From NCBI RefSeq assembly GCF_023913735.1, contig NZ_JAMXBH010000022.1, positions 1 to 64,000 on the forward strand: a stretch of DNA of 64,000 nt. The letters run 5' to 3'. A program made the position numbers and the translations under genes. The notes under the pieces are model-generated. The model did no database searches and was not told the origin of the DNA. It was given only the letters and a program-made list of their open reading frames with translations. Position 1 is the stretch's first letter; the number at the start of each line of letters is the position of its first letter. This document shows positions 15,592 through 23,451 of the stretch, one piece after another. The DNA is from Pseudarthrobacter raffinosi (GTDB lineage: Bacteria; Actinomycetota; Actinomycetes; Actinomycetales; Micrococcaceae).

Positions 15592-17252
15592 CGCTGTTGC
15601 TCCGTTGCGTCTGCCATCAGTTCTGTTACCGTTCCGTTGTCCACATTCCACCGTACATCCAGCCGCACGTTCTCGAGCAGCCTCCGGTCATGGGTTACTA
15701 ACAGCAAAGCGCCCTCATAACTTCCCAGCGCCTCTTCCAACTGCTCGATGGCGGGCAGGTCCAGGTGGTTGGTGGGTTCGTCCAGGACCAGCAGGTTCAC
15801 CCCGCGTGCCTGCAGCAGCGCCAATGCCGCGCGGGTGCGTTCCCCCGGCGACAGGGAATACACCGGGCGGGTGGTGTGGTCCGCCTTCAACCCGAACTTG
15901 GCCAGCAGCGTGCGGACCTCCGCCGGATTCAGGTCCGTGAGCACGGCTTCGACGGCGTCGCCAAGGTTGAGGTGGCCGGCCAGCAGGCCGCGGGCCTGGT
16001 CAATTTCGCCGACGGCCACCGAGGCGCCCATGGCGGCGTTCCCGGCGTCGGGCGCCTGCACGCCCAGGAGCAGGCGCAGCAGCGTCGACTTGCCGGCTCC
16101 GTTAGGTCCGGTGATGCCGATCCGCTCCCCCGCGTTAAGCTGCAGGTTCACCGGGCCCAGCGTGAAGCTTCCCTGCTTCACGACGGCGTCACGCAAGGTG
16201 GCCACCACCGCACTGGACCGGGGCGCCTGGCCAATGGTGAACTGCAGCTGCCATTCCTTCCGCGGCTCCTCCACCACGTCCAGCCGGGCAATCCTGGATT
16301 CCATCTGCCGGACCTTCTGCGCCTGCTTTTCCGATGACTCGGTGCTGGCGGCGCGGCGGATTTTGTCGTTGTCCGGGCTCTTTTTCATGGCGTTCCGCAC
16401 GCCTTGGGAGCTCCACTCGCGCTGGGTCCGGGCGCGGGAGACCAGGTCTGCCTTGGTGGAGGCGAACTCCTCGAACTTTTCCCTTGCGTGGCGCCGCGCC
16501 ACGGCGCGCTCCTCGAGGAAGGCCTCGTAGCCGCCGTCGTACACGGCCACGGAATTCTGCGCCAGATCCAGTTCCACGATGGTGGTGACACAGCGGGCCA
16601 GGAACTCGCGGTCATGGGACACCAGCACCACACCGCCGCGCAGGCCCTGGACAAAGGCTTCCAGTTTGGCCAGGCCGGCGAGGTCAAGGTCGTTGGTGGG
16701 CTCGTCCAGCAGCACAACATCGAACCGGCTGAGCAGGAGCGCAGCGAGGGCCACGCGGGCGGCCTGGCCGCCGGAGAGCCCGGTCATGGGAGCGTCCGCT
16801 CCGGTGTCCAGGCCGAGGTCGGCCAGGACGGGCGGGATGCGTTCGTCGAGGTCTGCCGCGCCTGACGCCATCCAGCGGTCAAAGGCCAGCGAGTAGGCGT
16901 CATCGGCTCCCGGTGCGCCGGAGCCCAAGGCCTCCGCGGTGGACTCCATCTCCACGGTGGCCTGGGCGCAGCCGGTCCTGCGGGCGATGTAGCCAGCCAC
17001 GGTCTCGCCGGCGACGCGCTCGTGTTCCTGGGGCAGCAAGCCCACAAAGGCATCGGCGGGGGCGAGGCTGACGCTGCCGCCCTGGGGCTGGTCCACGCCG
17101 GCCAGCAGGCGCAGCAGGGTGGACTTGCCGGCGCCGTTGGCGCCCACCACACCCACCACGTCGCCGGGGGCCACCGTGAGGGAAAGTTTGGCGAACAGCG
17201 TCCGGTGGTCGTGGCCGCCGGAAAGATCTTTGGCAACAAGGGTTGCAGTCAT
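15588..17252 (-). CDS. ABC-F ATPase, probable ribosome-protection factor
   Basis: A protein of about 554 residues with two ABC ATPase domains and no membrane domain. The first domain has GANGAGKSTLLRLLAG, LSGGQAARVALA and LLDEPTNDLDL. The second has GPNGAGKSTLLRLLLG, LSPGERTRAALA and LDEPTNHLDLPA. The linker is charged and helical (about 240-310), as in ABC-F proteins that bind the ribosomal E site and dislodge antibiotics. ATG at 17252 is preferred; ATG at 17264 is possible. The leader carries a hairpin plus intrinsic terminator, the usual control of antibiotic-inducible ABC-F genes. Which drug is unknown. Confidence 0.93.
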   Translation of the reverse strand: MTATLVAKDLSGGHDHRTLFAKLSLTVAPGDVVGVVGANGAGKSTLLRLLAGVDQPQGGSVSLAPADAFVGLLPQEHERVAGETVAGYIARRTGCAQATVEMESTAEALGSGAPGADDAYSLAFDRWMASGAADLDERIPPVLADLGLDTGADAPMTGLSGGQAARVALAALLLSRFDVVLLDEPTNDLDLAGLAKLEAFVQGLRGGVVLVSHDREFLARCVTTIVELDLAQNSVAVYDGGYEAFLEERAVARRHAREKFEEFASTKADLVSRARTQREWSSQGVRNAMKKSPDNDKIRRAASTESSEKQAQKVRQMESRIARLDVVEEPRKEWQLQFTIGQAPRSSAVVATLRDAVVKQGSFTLGPVNLQLNAGERIGITGPNGAGKSTLLRLLLGVQAPDAGNAAMGASVAVGEIDQARGLLAGHLNLGDAVEAVLTDLNPAEVRTLLAKFGLKADHTTRPVYSLSPGERTRAALALLQARGVNLLVLDEPTNHLDLPAIEQLEEALGSYEGALLLVTHDRRLLENVRLDVRWNVDNGTVTELMADATEQQR

Positions 17253-17340
17253 AGGTTGGTCCATCCTCTCGCCGCCGCCCGGCCGGAGGAGCCCGCCTGA
17301 ATCGGCCCGAAACTGCGGTGAATCCGCAATGTGCCGCCCC

Positions 17341-17406
17341 GAAAAGTGCCGGGGCACTAAAGAGCCCGCAGGTCCGGACTTGGGGGGTGTACGGACCAAC
17401 GGGCTC
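17341..17406 (-). promoter_or_regulatory. Attenuator-like leader of the ABC-F gene
   Basis: Reading the minus strand, arms GAGCCCG..GGTCCG (17406-17392) pair with CGGACC..CGGGCTC (17376-17362), with two weak central positions. An intrinsic terminator follows: AGTGCC/GGCACT (17358-17345) and a T-run. All of this lies 90-150 nt upstream of the ABC-F start. A 20-codon frame (ATG at 17419, stop 17357) overlaps the hairpin, but its ATG lies inside the best -10 box, so it may not be transcribed. Regulation by premature termination is inferred from structure. Confidence 0.65.
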
Positions 17407-17414
17407 GACCATCA

Positions 17415-17443
17415 AGCATAGTCGACTCAGCACGCCGCACCAA
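17415..17443 (-). promoter_or_regulatory. Candidate promoter for the ABC-F/ABC exporter unit
   Basis: On the minus strand a -35-like TTGGTG (17443-17438) and a -10-like TATGCT (17420-17415) are separated by exactly 17 bp. Transcription would start near 17408, just before the hairpin of the leader. The position relative to the attenuator supports the call. Confidence 0.55.
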
Positions 17444-17503
17444 ACTGCCCGCTGACGTCAGGCTAAAATCACCGTTAACCATCCGTTCTGCAGAGAGCTG
17501 CTT

Positions 17504-18250
17504 ATGCCTATATCTGCCAAGGCGTTCCAGCGCTGGCTGCACGGCATCGCCCCCGAGACGAGCGCATCTGACATCTGCCGCGTGTCAGGCATCAAGCGGA
17601 CCACCCTGGCCCAGCAGCTCGTCCGGGGCAAGGTGGCAGAGACTACGGTGGTGAGCATCAGCCGGGCGTACAACGTCAATCCCGTTTCGGCGCTGGCGGC
17701 GTTCGACGCGTACAGCCAGCTCACGGACACGCGCCCGCCCAGCAGGTCCGAACTGGTCAGCCAGATCTCCACCCCGGACCTCCTGCGGGCAGTTCTGGCC
17801 CGTTCCGCCGCGGACCCAGGCGGCGTGCCGGCGGCTGCAGCGGCGGCCGGTTCGCCGGCGTTGGAGCCGGCCCCGCACGCCACCTCAGTCAAGAACTGGG
17901 TGGAGGCCATCGACGACGGCGAGCTGCGGCACCGGGTCTCCGCCGCCACCGGAATCGCTCCGCAGAACTATTCGGCACAACTGACCGCAAACCGGCTGGC
18001 TCCGGAACTGGCGGTTGCCACGTCCCTTGCGGCCGGCGTCGCCCCGGCCAGCGGTCTGGTGGCCACCGGGCTGGTCACGGAGGCGGAGGCCGGCTGGCCT
18101 CCCGGAGCCCGGCAGGCCGCCCTGGACAGCCTGTCCGACGGCGAGCTGACCACCTTGGCCGGTGACCGGCTGCAGACTGTCGGCAGGGCCCTCCGCCGGC
18201 AGGAACATGACCACGAGAAAACTGAAAAGATCTGGGAGAACCTGGGATGA
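17504..18250 (+). CDS. Duplicated helix-turn-helix-like protein
   Basis: A 248-residue soluble protein. Residues about 8-68 look like a Cro/CI-type helical DNA-binding domain (WLHGI, DICRVSGI, TLAQQL, SRAYNVNPVSALAAF). Residues about 129-189 repeat the same pattern (WVEAI, RVSAATGI, YSAQL, SLAAGVAPASGLVAT). A flexible Ala/Pro-rich linker joins them, and the C-terminal tail is charged. The overlap with the next gene is ATGA (18247-18250). It is divergent from the ABC-F operon. A regulator of the coupled membrane protein or a membrane-tethered sensor partner is possible. The function is not established. Confidence 0.8.
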   Translation: MPISAKAFQRWLHGIAPETSASDICRVSGIKRTTLAQQLVRGKVAETTVVSISRAYNVNPVSALAAFDAYSQLTDTRPPSRSELVSQISTPDLLRAVLARSAADPGGVPAAAAAAGSPALEPAPHATSVKNWVEAIDDGELRHRVSAATGIAPQNYSAQLTANRLAPELAVATSLAAGVAPASGLVATGLVTEAEAGWPPGARQAALDSLSDGELTTLAGDRLQTVGRALRRQEHDHEKTEKIWENLG

Positions 18251-18984
18251 TCGAAATCCTGCAGTGGTCCACGCTGACTGTCTGCGGCCTGGTGGCCATT
18301 GCGCGCGTTCCCAGTGCCGTGCGGGGGAAGAACAGGACGCTCTTCTACATCTTTGCGCTGATGACGCTCGCCACCCTGCTCAGCATCCGGGCGCCATACC
18401 TTGCCATCGACCAGGCGCTCGGCGGGGTTAACTTGGCCAACCTCCTGCTCCGCTTTGTCATCTTCGCCGCTATTTTCTTCGTGGGCATCCGCGTCACCCG
18501 GGGCTTTGGCGCCGACGACGCCCACCAGCTGCTCACCGGACGGATCGGGATGGCCGTCATGGGCCTGACCTCCCTGACCGTGCTTGTGGTGTTCCTGATG
18601 ATGGACACTGGCGGCTCATCCGTGGGATTGGTTGCCGTGGCAGGCCAGGATGACAAAGACCGGGACCTGGTCCAGTACTACGGGGCCGCTGGCCGCGCCT
18701 ATCCGGCCTACGTTTCGCTGGTCCTGCTGCCGGCCATGGTGCGTGCGGTCCACAGCACGCTGCCCACCCTGGTTCGCATCGCCGCCTTCCTGCTGGGCAC
18801 AGGCTCGGTGGCCATCACGCTATCGCTGCTCTTCCCCTTCTATCCGCCCAACTGGGGAGCAGCGACGTTCCTGATCAACTACACCGCAATTCTTTGCTTT
18901 GTCGTTGGCCTGGCTTTGATCGCGGTGGCAAGGCTCCGGCACGGGCGGGGCGGCACTCGGCCAAGGACTTCTACTGCAAAGTAG
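18247..18984 (+). CDS. Hypothetical polytopic membrane protein coupled to the HTH gene
   Basis: A 245-residue protein with about seven hydrophobic segments and short loops. A central soluble loop contains GQDDKDRDLVQYYGAAGRAY, and the tail is basic. It shows no transporter, kinase or protease motif. Its start overlaps the stop of the duplicated-HTH gene by 4 bp, so the two products are probably made together in similar amounts. The arrangement recalls actinobacterial pairs of a regulator and a multi-helix membrane protein of unknown role, but no family is assigned. Confidence 0.75.
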   Translation: MIEILQWSTLTVCGLVAIARVPSAVRGKNRTLFYIFALMTLATLLSIRAPYLAIDQALGGVNLANLLLRFVIFAAIFFVGIRVTRGFGADDAHQLLTGRIGMAVMGLTSLTVLVVFLMMDTGGSSVGLVAVAGQDDKDRDLVQYYGAAGRAYPAYVSLVLLPAMVRAVHSTLPTLVRIAAFLLGTGSVAITLSLLFPFYPPNWGAATFLINYTAILCFVVGLALIAVARLRHGRGGTRPRTSTAK

Positions 18985-19113
18985 CCTTCACGCTTTCACA
19001 AAATCATTAGACGTGGCACAATCATGAATGTGTGAAGTTAGGTGCCGGTGTTCACGAACGGGGATAGATTCCTGGACGCCGGGCCTGTTGAGTCTTCGCA
19101 CTCTTTGGGGGGA

Positions 19114-19150
19114 TGAGTGGTGGCGGGCCGTTGGGGACCGCCACCACTCA
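19114..19150. terminator. 13-bp hairpin between convergent genes
   Basis: The arms 19114-19126 and 19138-19150 (TGAGTGGTGGCGG and its complement) form a perfect 13-bp stem with an 11-nt loop. It sits midway in the roughly 230-bp gap between the membrane protein and the alpha-mannosidase gene, both ending toward it. A TTTGGGG run precedes the stem on the plus side. Bidirectional termination is likely. Nothing else is evident in this gap. Confidence 0.65.
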
Positions 19151-19214
19151 GCCATTAAACGGCCAGGCCCATTTCTGACCCGCCCGCTGACCGCGGCTGG
19201 CATCCATGCCGCAC

Positions 19215-22200
19215 CTAGCGCGCGAACCTCAGCGTCACCAGCTGGAACGGGCGCAGCGAAAGCTCCACCGACTGCTCTGCTGCGGCAGTGCTGACGCCCG
19301 GCGCGTCGGTGGCGCGCTCCAGCAGGTCCGTGACCTGGACGGCCGTGACCGGGAAGTTGGCCGTGAGCACGCCGGCGGACCGCTGCCCCAGGGACTCATA
19401 AAGACGGACCACAACATCACCCGAACCGTCCTCGGCAAGCTTGACCGCCTCGATGACCAGGGCCGGGTTGTCCACGGAGAACAGCGGCTCCACGCCGCGG
19501 GCGCCCTTCACCAGCCGGGGTGCAAGGTTGGTGCGGTACCCCTCCTCCACAGCGTCGGCGATCCCGGCTCCGGGGCGGATGGTCACGGTCATTTCCTGGT
19601 GCCCCCGGTCCGCCGTCGGGTCCGGGAACTTCGGTGCCCGCAACAGGGAGAGACGCACCGAGGTGGTGGTCCCGCCGTCGGAATCCCGCACGCTCCTGGT
19701 GACATCGTGCCCGTAGGTGGCCGCATTGGAAATAGCGACGCCGTAGCCGGGCTCGGCCACGTGGATCCAGCGGTGCGCGCAGATCTCGAACTTGGCGGCC
19801 TCCCACGAGGTGTTGACATGGGTGGGGCGGAAGACATGGCCGAACTGGGTCTCCGAGGCGGATCGGTCCGCCCTGACGTCCAGCGGGAAGCCCAGCTTGA
19901 GCAGCTTCTCGCTCTCCTGCCACTCAACGGCTATGGTGATGGTGAGGGAGCCGCTGCCGGCGTCCAGCGTGATCCGCTGGGTGAGCGGTGACGAGCCGGC
20001 GACCCGGTCCACCACCACAACGGCACTGGTTCCGGTGTGCTCCACCCGAATGGCCTGGGCCGCCGTGAGGGCGGTGACGTTGCGGCGGTAGAACTCATCG
20101 ATGTCCCAGGCGTCCCACTCGTTGGGCGTGTCCCGGTGCAGTTCCAGCAGGTTGCCGCGCGCTCCGGGAGCGATGGCTTCGCGTCCCGTGGCGTAGTCGG
20201 CGAGGGAGGCCAGCAGGCCATCCGCATCCAGGACGGCCCGGATGATGCCGTTGTCCAGCACGTAACCGCCATCCAGAGCGGTCGCCTGGACCGGCTGGCC
20301 GGTCGGCGAAAGCTCTGCGGCAGCCAAGGCAGGAACGCCGTTGCGCGCGTGCGGTGCGGCGTTGAGCAGGAAGGTCCGCGACCCCTCGCCGAGGAGCGCG
20401 GCCGCTGCCTGCGCTATGAGGTTTTCGAGGCTGGCACTGATCGCGGCGTAATTACGTTCCGCGTCCTGGTGGACCCAGGCGATGGAGCTGCCGGGCAGGA
20501 TGTCGTGGAACTGCTGCAGGAGCACCAGCCGCCAGAGCCGCTTCAGCTCCGCCGCCGGGTTCTCGAAGGAGCCGGCGCCGCGGACAGCAGCCGTGGCGCA
20601 CCAGAGTTCGGCCTCGCGGAGCAGGTGTTCGCTGCGCCGGTTGCCGCGTTTGGTCTGCGCCTGGCTGGTGTACGTGCCGCGGTGGAGTTCCAGGTACATC
20701 TCCCCCACCCAGACAGGCAGGGAGGAATACTCTTCCTCCGCCTGGGTAAAGAAACTCTCGGCGGAACCCACGCGGATCTTGGGCGAGCCTTCGAGGTCGG
20801 CGGTGCGGCTGGCGGCAGCCAGCATTTCCCGCGTAGGCCCGCCTCCTCCGTCGCCGTAGCCGAACGGGACGAGCGAGGTGTTGCCGCGCCCGTGGTCGCG
20901 GAAGTTCCGCTCGGCGTGCGCCAGTTCGCGTCCGCTGAGCTCGGCGTTGTAGGTGTCAACGGGCGGGAAGTGCGTGAACAGCCGGGTGCCGTCGATGCCC
21001 TCCCAGTTGAAGGTATGGTGCGGCATGCGGTTGACCTGGTTCCACGAGATCTTCTGCGTGAGGAACCAGCGGCTGCCCGCCGCCTTGACGATCTGCGGCA
21101 GGGCCGCGGAGTAGCCGAAGGAATCCGGGAGCCACGCTTCGCGGCATTCGACGCCGAACTCGTCGAGGAAGAAGTTCTTGCCCTCAATGAATTGCCGGGC
21201 CATTGCCTCGCCGCCGGGCATGTTGGTGTCCGACTCAACCCACATGCCGCCCACCGGGACGAACTGCCCGGCCTTGACCTTTTCCCGGACCCGGCCGAAA
21301 AGCTCGGGGTAGAACTCCTTCATCCAGGCCAGCTGCTGAGCCGAGGAGCAGGAGAACACAAAGCCCGGATCCTCATCCATCAGCGCCACCACGTTGGAGA
21401 ACGTCCGGGCACATTTGCGGATGGTTTCGCGCACCGGCCAGAGCCATGCCGAATCAATGTGCGCGTGACCCGTTGCCACCAATTGATGGGCGGAAGCGTA
21501 GGCGGGCCTGGACAAAACTTCGGCCAGGGTTGCCCGCCCGGCTGCGGCGGTGCCGGGGACGTCGTCGGGATCCATCTGGTCCATCATGCGCTCCAGCGCG
21601 CGGAGGATCTCATGGCGCCGCGGCTGCTCCGGGGGGAGTTCGTGCATCAGCCCGGCGAGGGTCCAGATGTCCTGCTGGAGTTCCCAGACCGTCTGGTTGA
21701 GTTCGGCGATGGCGATCCTGCCCAGCCGGTACTGCGGCGCCGTGCCTGCTGTTGCCTTGTCCCCGTAGGGTGTGGCGGCAAAGGTCCAGCCCTGCGCCAT
21801 GTCCGGGTTGGCGGCCGCTTCAACGTAGAAGTCAACGGACATGCCGCTGCCCAGGAGTTTCAGGGGAATGTACTGGTTCCGGGGCGAAATAGCTTTGATG
21901 ATGGTGCCGTCCGGGCGCCAGGCGATTCCCTCGCACTGGAATCCGGGGGCTTCGTTGATGAAGCCAAGGTCCACCACGATTTCGACGGCGGTGTCCGGGC
22001 CGGTGCCCCAGGCCTCCGGGACGTCGCCCTGCAGGCGCAGCCACTTGGTCCCCCACGGCTTGCCCCAGGCAGCACCGTGTTCCTGCGGCTCGAAGTGATT
22101 CCGCAGTGCATCCATCACGGACACCGGTTCGCCGGGCGCATCCCAGCTGGTCAGGTTCAGCGGAACAGTGCGGGCGTAAACAGCGGGAATGATCCGCTCG

Positions 22201-22250
22201 CGGACAAACCGGTCCACGCGGACTTCGGTGATCCGGCGGTCGTCATGCAA
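19215..22250 (-). CDS. Alpha-mannosidase, glycoside hydrolase family 38
   Basis: A protein of about 1011 residues, the usual bacterial GH38 size. The zinc-binding start of the catalytic domain is GHAHIDSAWLWPVRET, the catalytic-Asp region is WVESDTNMPGGEAM, and WLPDSFGYSAALPQI and LFTHFPPVDTY are typical. The C-terminal beta-sandwich is long. TTG at 22250 fits the family N-terminus (HDDRRITEVRVDRF) and has AAGAGGG 6 bp upstream. It removes alpha-mannosyl residues from glycans in the cytosol. No sugar transporter is adjacent. Its own promoter is visible. Confidence 0.95.
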   Translation of the reverse strand: MHDDRRITEVRVDRFVRERIIPAVYARTVPLNLTSWDAPGEPVSVMDALRNHFEPQEHGAAWGKPWGTKWLRLQGDVPEAWGTGPDTAVEIVVDLGFINEAPGFQCEGIAWRPDGTIIKAISPRNQYIPLKLLGSGMSVDFYVEAAANPDMAQGWTFAATPYGDKATAGTAPQYRLGRIAIAELNQTVWELQQDIWTLAGLMHELPPEQPRRHEILRALERMMDQMDPDDVPGTAAAGRATLAEVLSRPAYASAHQLVATGHAHIDSAWLWPVRETIRKCARTFSNVVALMDEDPGFVFSCSSAQQLAWMKEFYPELFGRVREKVKAGQFVPVGGMWVESDTNMPGGEAMARQFIEGKNFFLDEFGVECREAWLPDSFGYSAALPQIVKAAGSRWFLTQKISWNQVNRMPHHTFNWEGIDGTRLFTHFPPVDTYNAELSGRELAHAERNFRDHGRGNTSLVPFGYGDGGGGPTREMLAAASRTADLEGSPKIRVGSAESFFTQAEEEYSSLPVWVGEMYLELHRGTYTSQAQTKRGNRRSEHLLREAELWCATAAVRGAGSFENPAAELKRLWRLVLLQQFHDILPGSSIAWVHQDAERNYAAISASLENLIAQAAAALLGEGSRTFLLNAAPHARNGVPALAAAELSPTGQPVQATALDGGYVLDNGIIRAVLDADGLLASLADYATGREAIAPGARGNLLELHRDTPNEWDAWDIDEFYRRNVTALTAAQAIRVEHTGTSAVVVVDRVAGSSPLTQRITLDAGSGSLTITIAVEWQESEKLLKLGFPLDVRADRSASETQFGHVFRPTHVNTSWEAAKFEICAHRWIHVAEPGYGVAISNAATYGHDVTRSVRDSDGGTTTSVRLSLLRAPKFPDPTADRGHQEMTVTIRPGAGIADAVEEGYRTNLAPRLVKGARGVEPLFSVDNPALVIEAVKLAEDGSGDVVVRLYESLGQRSAGVLTANFPVTAVQVTDLLERATDAPGVSTAAAEQSVELSLRPFQLVTLRFAR

Positions 22251-22320
22251 TGTAAACCCTCTTAGGTGCTTGAACTGGAGTACTCGAATCCGGACCAAAA
22301 CGCGTCCAATCGATGGATAA

Positions 22321-22349
22321 AATCTACCGGCTAGTAGCTCAATAGCCAA
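22321..22349 (-). promoter_or_regulatory. Candidate promoter of the alpha-mannosidase gene
   Basis: On the minus strand TTGGCT (22349-22344) and TAGATT (22326-22321) are separated by 17 bp, about 70 bp before the proposed TTG start. A CG-centred ACGCGT motif lies just downstream and could be part of a LacI-type operator, but its flanks are not symmetric enough to call. Confidence 0.5.
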
Positions 22350-22389
22350 GCGTCACCGGAAATCTTCGCCGAAGGGTGCTGGGGCCGTT

Positions 22390-23325
22390 TTATCCCGGCG
22401 CGTTCGCGCTTAACTCGGCCGCGTCCTCCCCGCGAACCGGCTCCGGAACCTGCGCGGGAACCTGCGCGGCGGGCAGCGTAATCCTGCCCTGCCCGGCGTA
22501 GATATTCAGGCTGGTGCCCCGGCTGAATCCTGCCAGGGTCATGCCGCTGGCCTCCGCCAGCTCCACAGCAAGGCTCGACGGCGCACTCACCGCCGCCAGT
22601 ACGGGAATGCCCGCCAACGCTGCCTTCTGGACGAGTTCAAACGATGCGCGGCCCGAGACCTGCAGGACCAGCCCGGTTAGCGGAAGCAACCGCTCCCGCA
22701 GGGCCCAGCCAACTACCTTGTCCACGGCGTTGTGGCGCCCCACATCCTCGCGCAGGCACAAAAGCTGCACGCCGCCGTCGTCCGTTATGCGGAAGAGGCC
22801 CGCGGCGTGCACTCCGCCGGTGACGTCAAAAACGTCCTGCGCTTCGCGGAGCCGCCCGGGCAGTGATGCCAGCACATGGGCGGGCACGGTCAATGGATCC
22901 GCCGCCGGGCTGAAATGGGAGGACTTGCGCACTGCCTCGATCGAGTCCGTGCCGCAGATACCGCAGGAGCTGGACGTGAAGACGTTCCGACCCTTTGCAG
23001 GGAGTTCGACGTCGGGCCGCAGCTGGGCTTCCACCACATTGAAGGTTTGGACGCCGTCTTCGTCCTCGCCGGCGCAGAACCGCAACGACACCAGCTGCTC
23101 CGGAGCCCAGATGATCCCCTCGGACACCAGGAAGCCGGCCACCAGGTCAAAGTCGTCCCCGGGCGTCCGCATGGTCACCGAGAATGACAGTGCACCGATC
23201 CGGATTTCCAGCGGCTCTTCGACGGCGAGGACGTCCTCGCGGTGGCGGACCGGGAACTCAAGGGCATTGGGCGAGCCATCCAAAACATACTTGTGCACCT
23301 TGCGGCGCTGCGTCACGCGCCCCAT
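22390..23325 (-). CDS. fdhD: FdhD sulfurtransferase for formate dehydrogenase
   Basis: A 311-residue protein of family length. FdhD transfers sulfur from the cysteine desulfurase to the molybdenum cofactor of formate dehydrogenase. The catalytic CXXC is Cys121-Cys124 (SSSCGICG). EEPLEIRI, DFDLVAGFLVSEGI, REDVGRHNAVDKVVG and SGRASFELVQKA are conserved. It lies at the downstream end of a moeA-DUF6457-mobA block on the same strand, consistent with molybdoenzyme maturation. The dehydrogenase itself is not in the window. Confidence 0.96.
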   Translation of the reverse strand: MGRVTQRRKVHKYVLDGSPNALEFPVRHREDVLAVEEPLEIRIGALSFSVTMRTPGDDFDLVAGFLVSEGIIWAPEQLVSLRFCAGEDEDGVQTFNVVEAQLRPDVELPAKGRNVFTSSSCGICGTDSIEAVRKSSHFSPAADPLTVPAHVLASLPGRLREAQDVFDVTGGVHAAGLFRITDDGGVQLLCLREDVGRHNAVDKVVGWALRERLLPLTGLVLQVSGRASFELVQKAALAGIPVLAAVSAPSSLAVELAEASGMTLAGFSRGTSLNIYAGQGRITLPAAQVPAQVPEPVRGEDAAELSANAPG

Positions 23326-23451
23326 CAGCGAACCGCCAGACTGTCTTGAAGGGCCCCGTGGACGTTCCGGACCTGCCGGCTGGCGCTGTTCATAGGTCCA
23401 TCATTGCACCACTGGCCGGGCTGTGGCGTACGTGGTTCCGCAGCACGGCGC

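Noticed and set aside
17357..17419. 20-codon leader peptide upstream of the ABC-F gene
   Set aside because: Its ATG overlaps the best -10 element and has no ribosome-binding site, so it is probably not transcribed. It is kept only as an option in the attenuator entry.
20037..22265. Open frame of more than 740 codons on the plus strand across the alpha-mannosidase gene
   Set aside because: It is antisense to a complete GH38 enzyme, has no recognisable domain, and is the expected stop-poor shadow in high-GC DNA.
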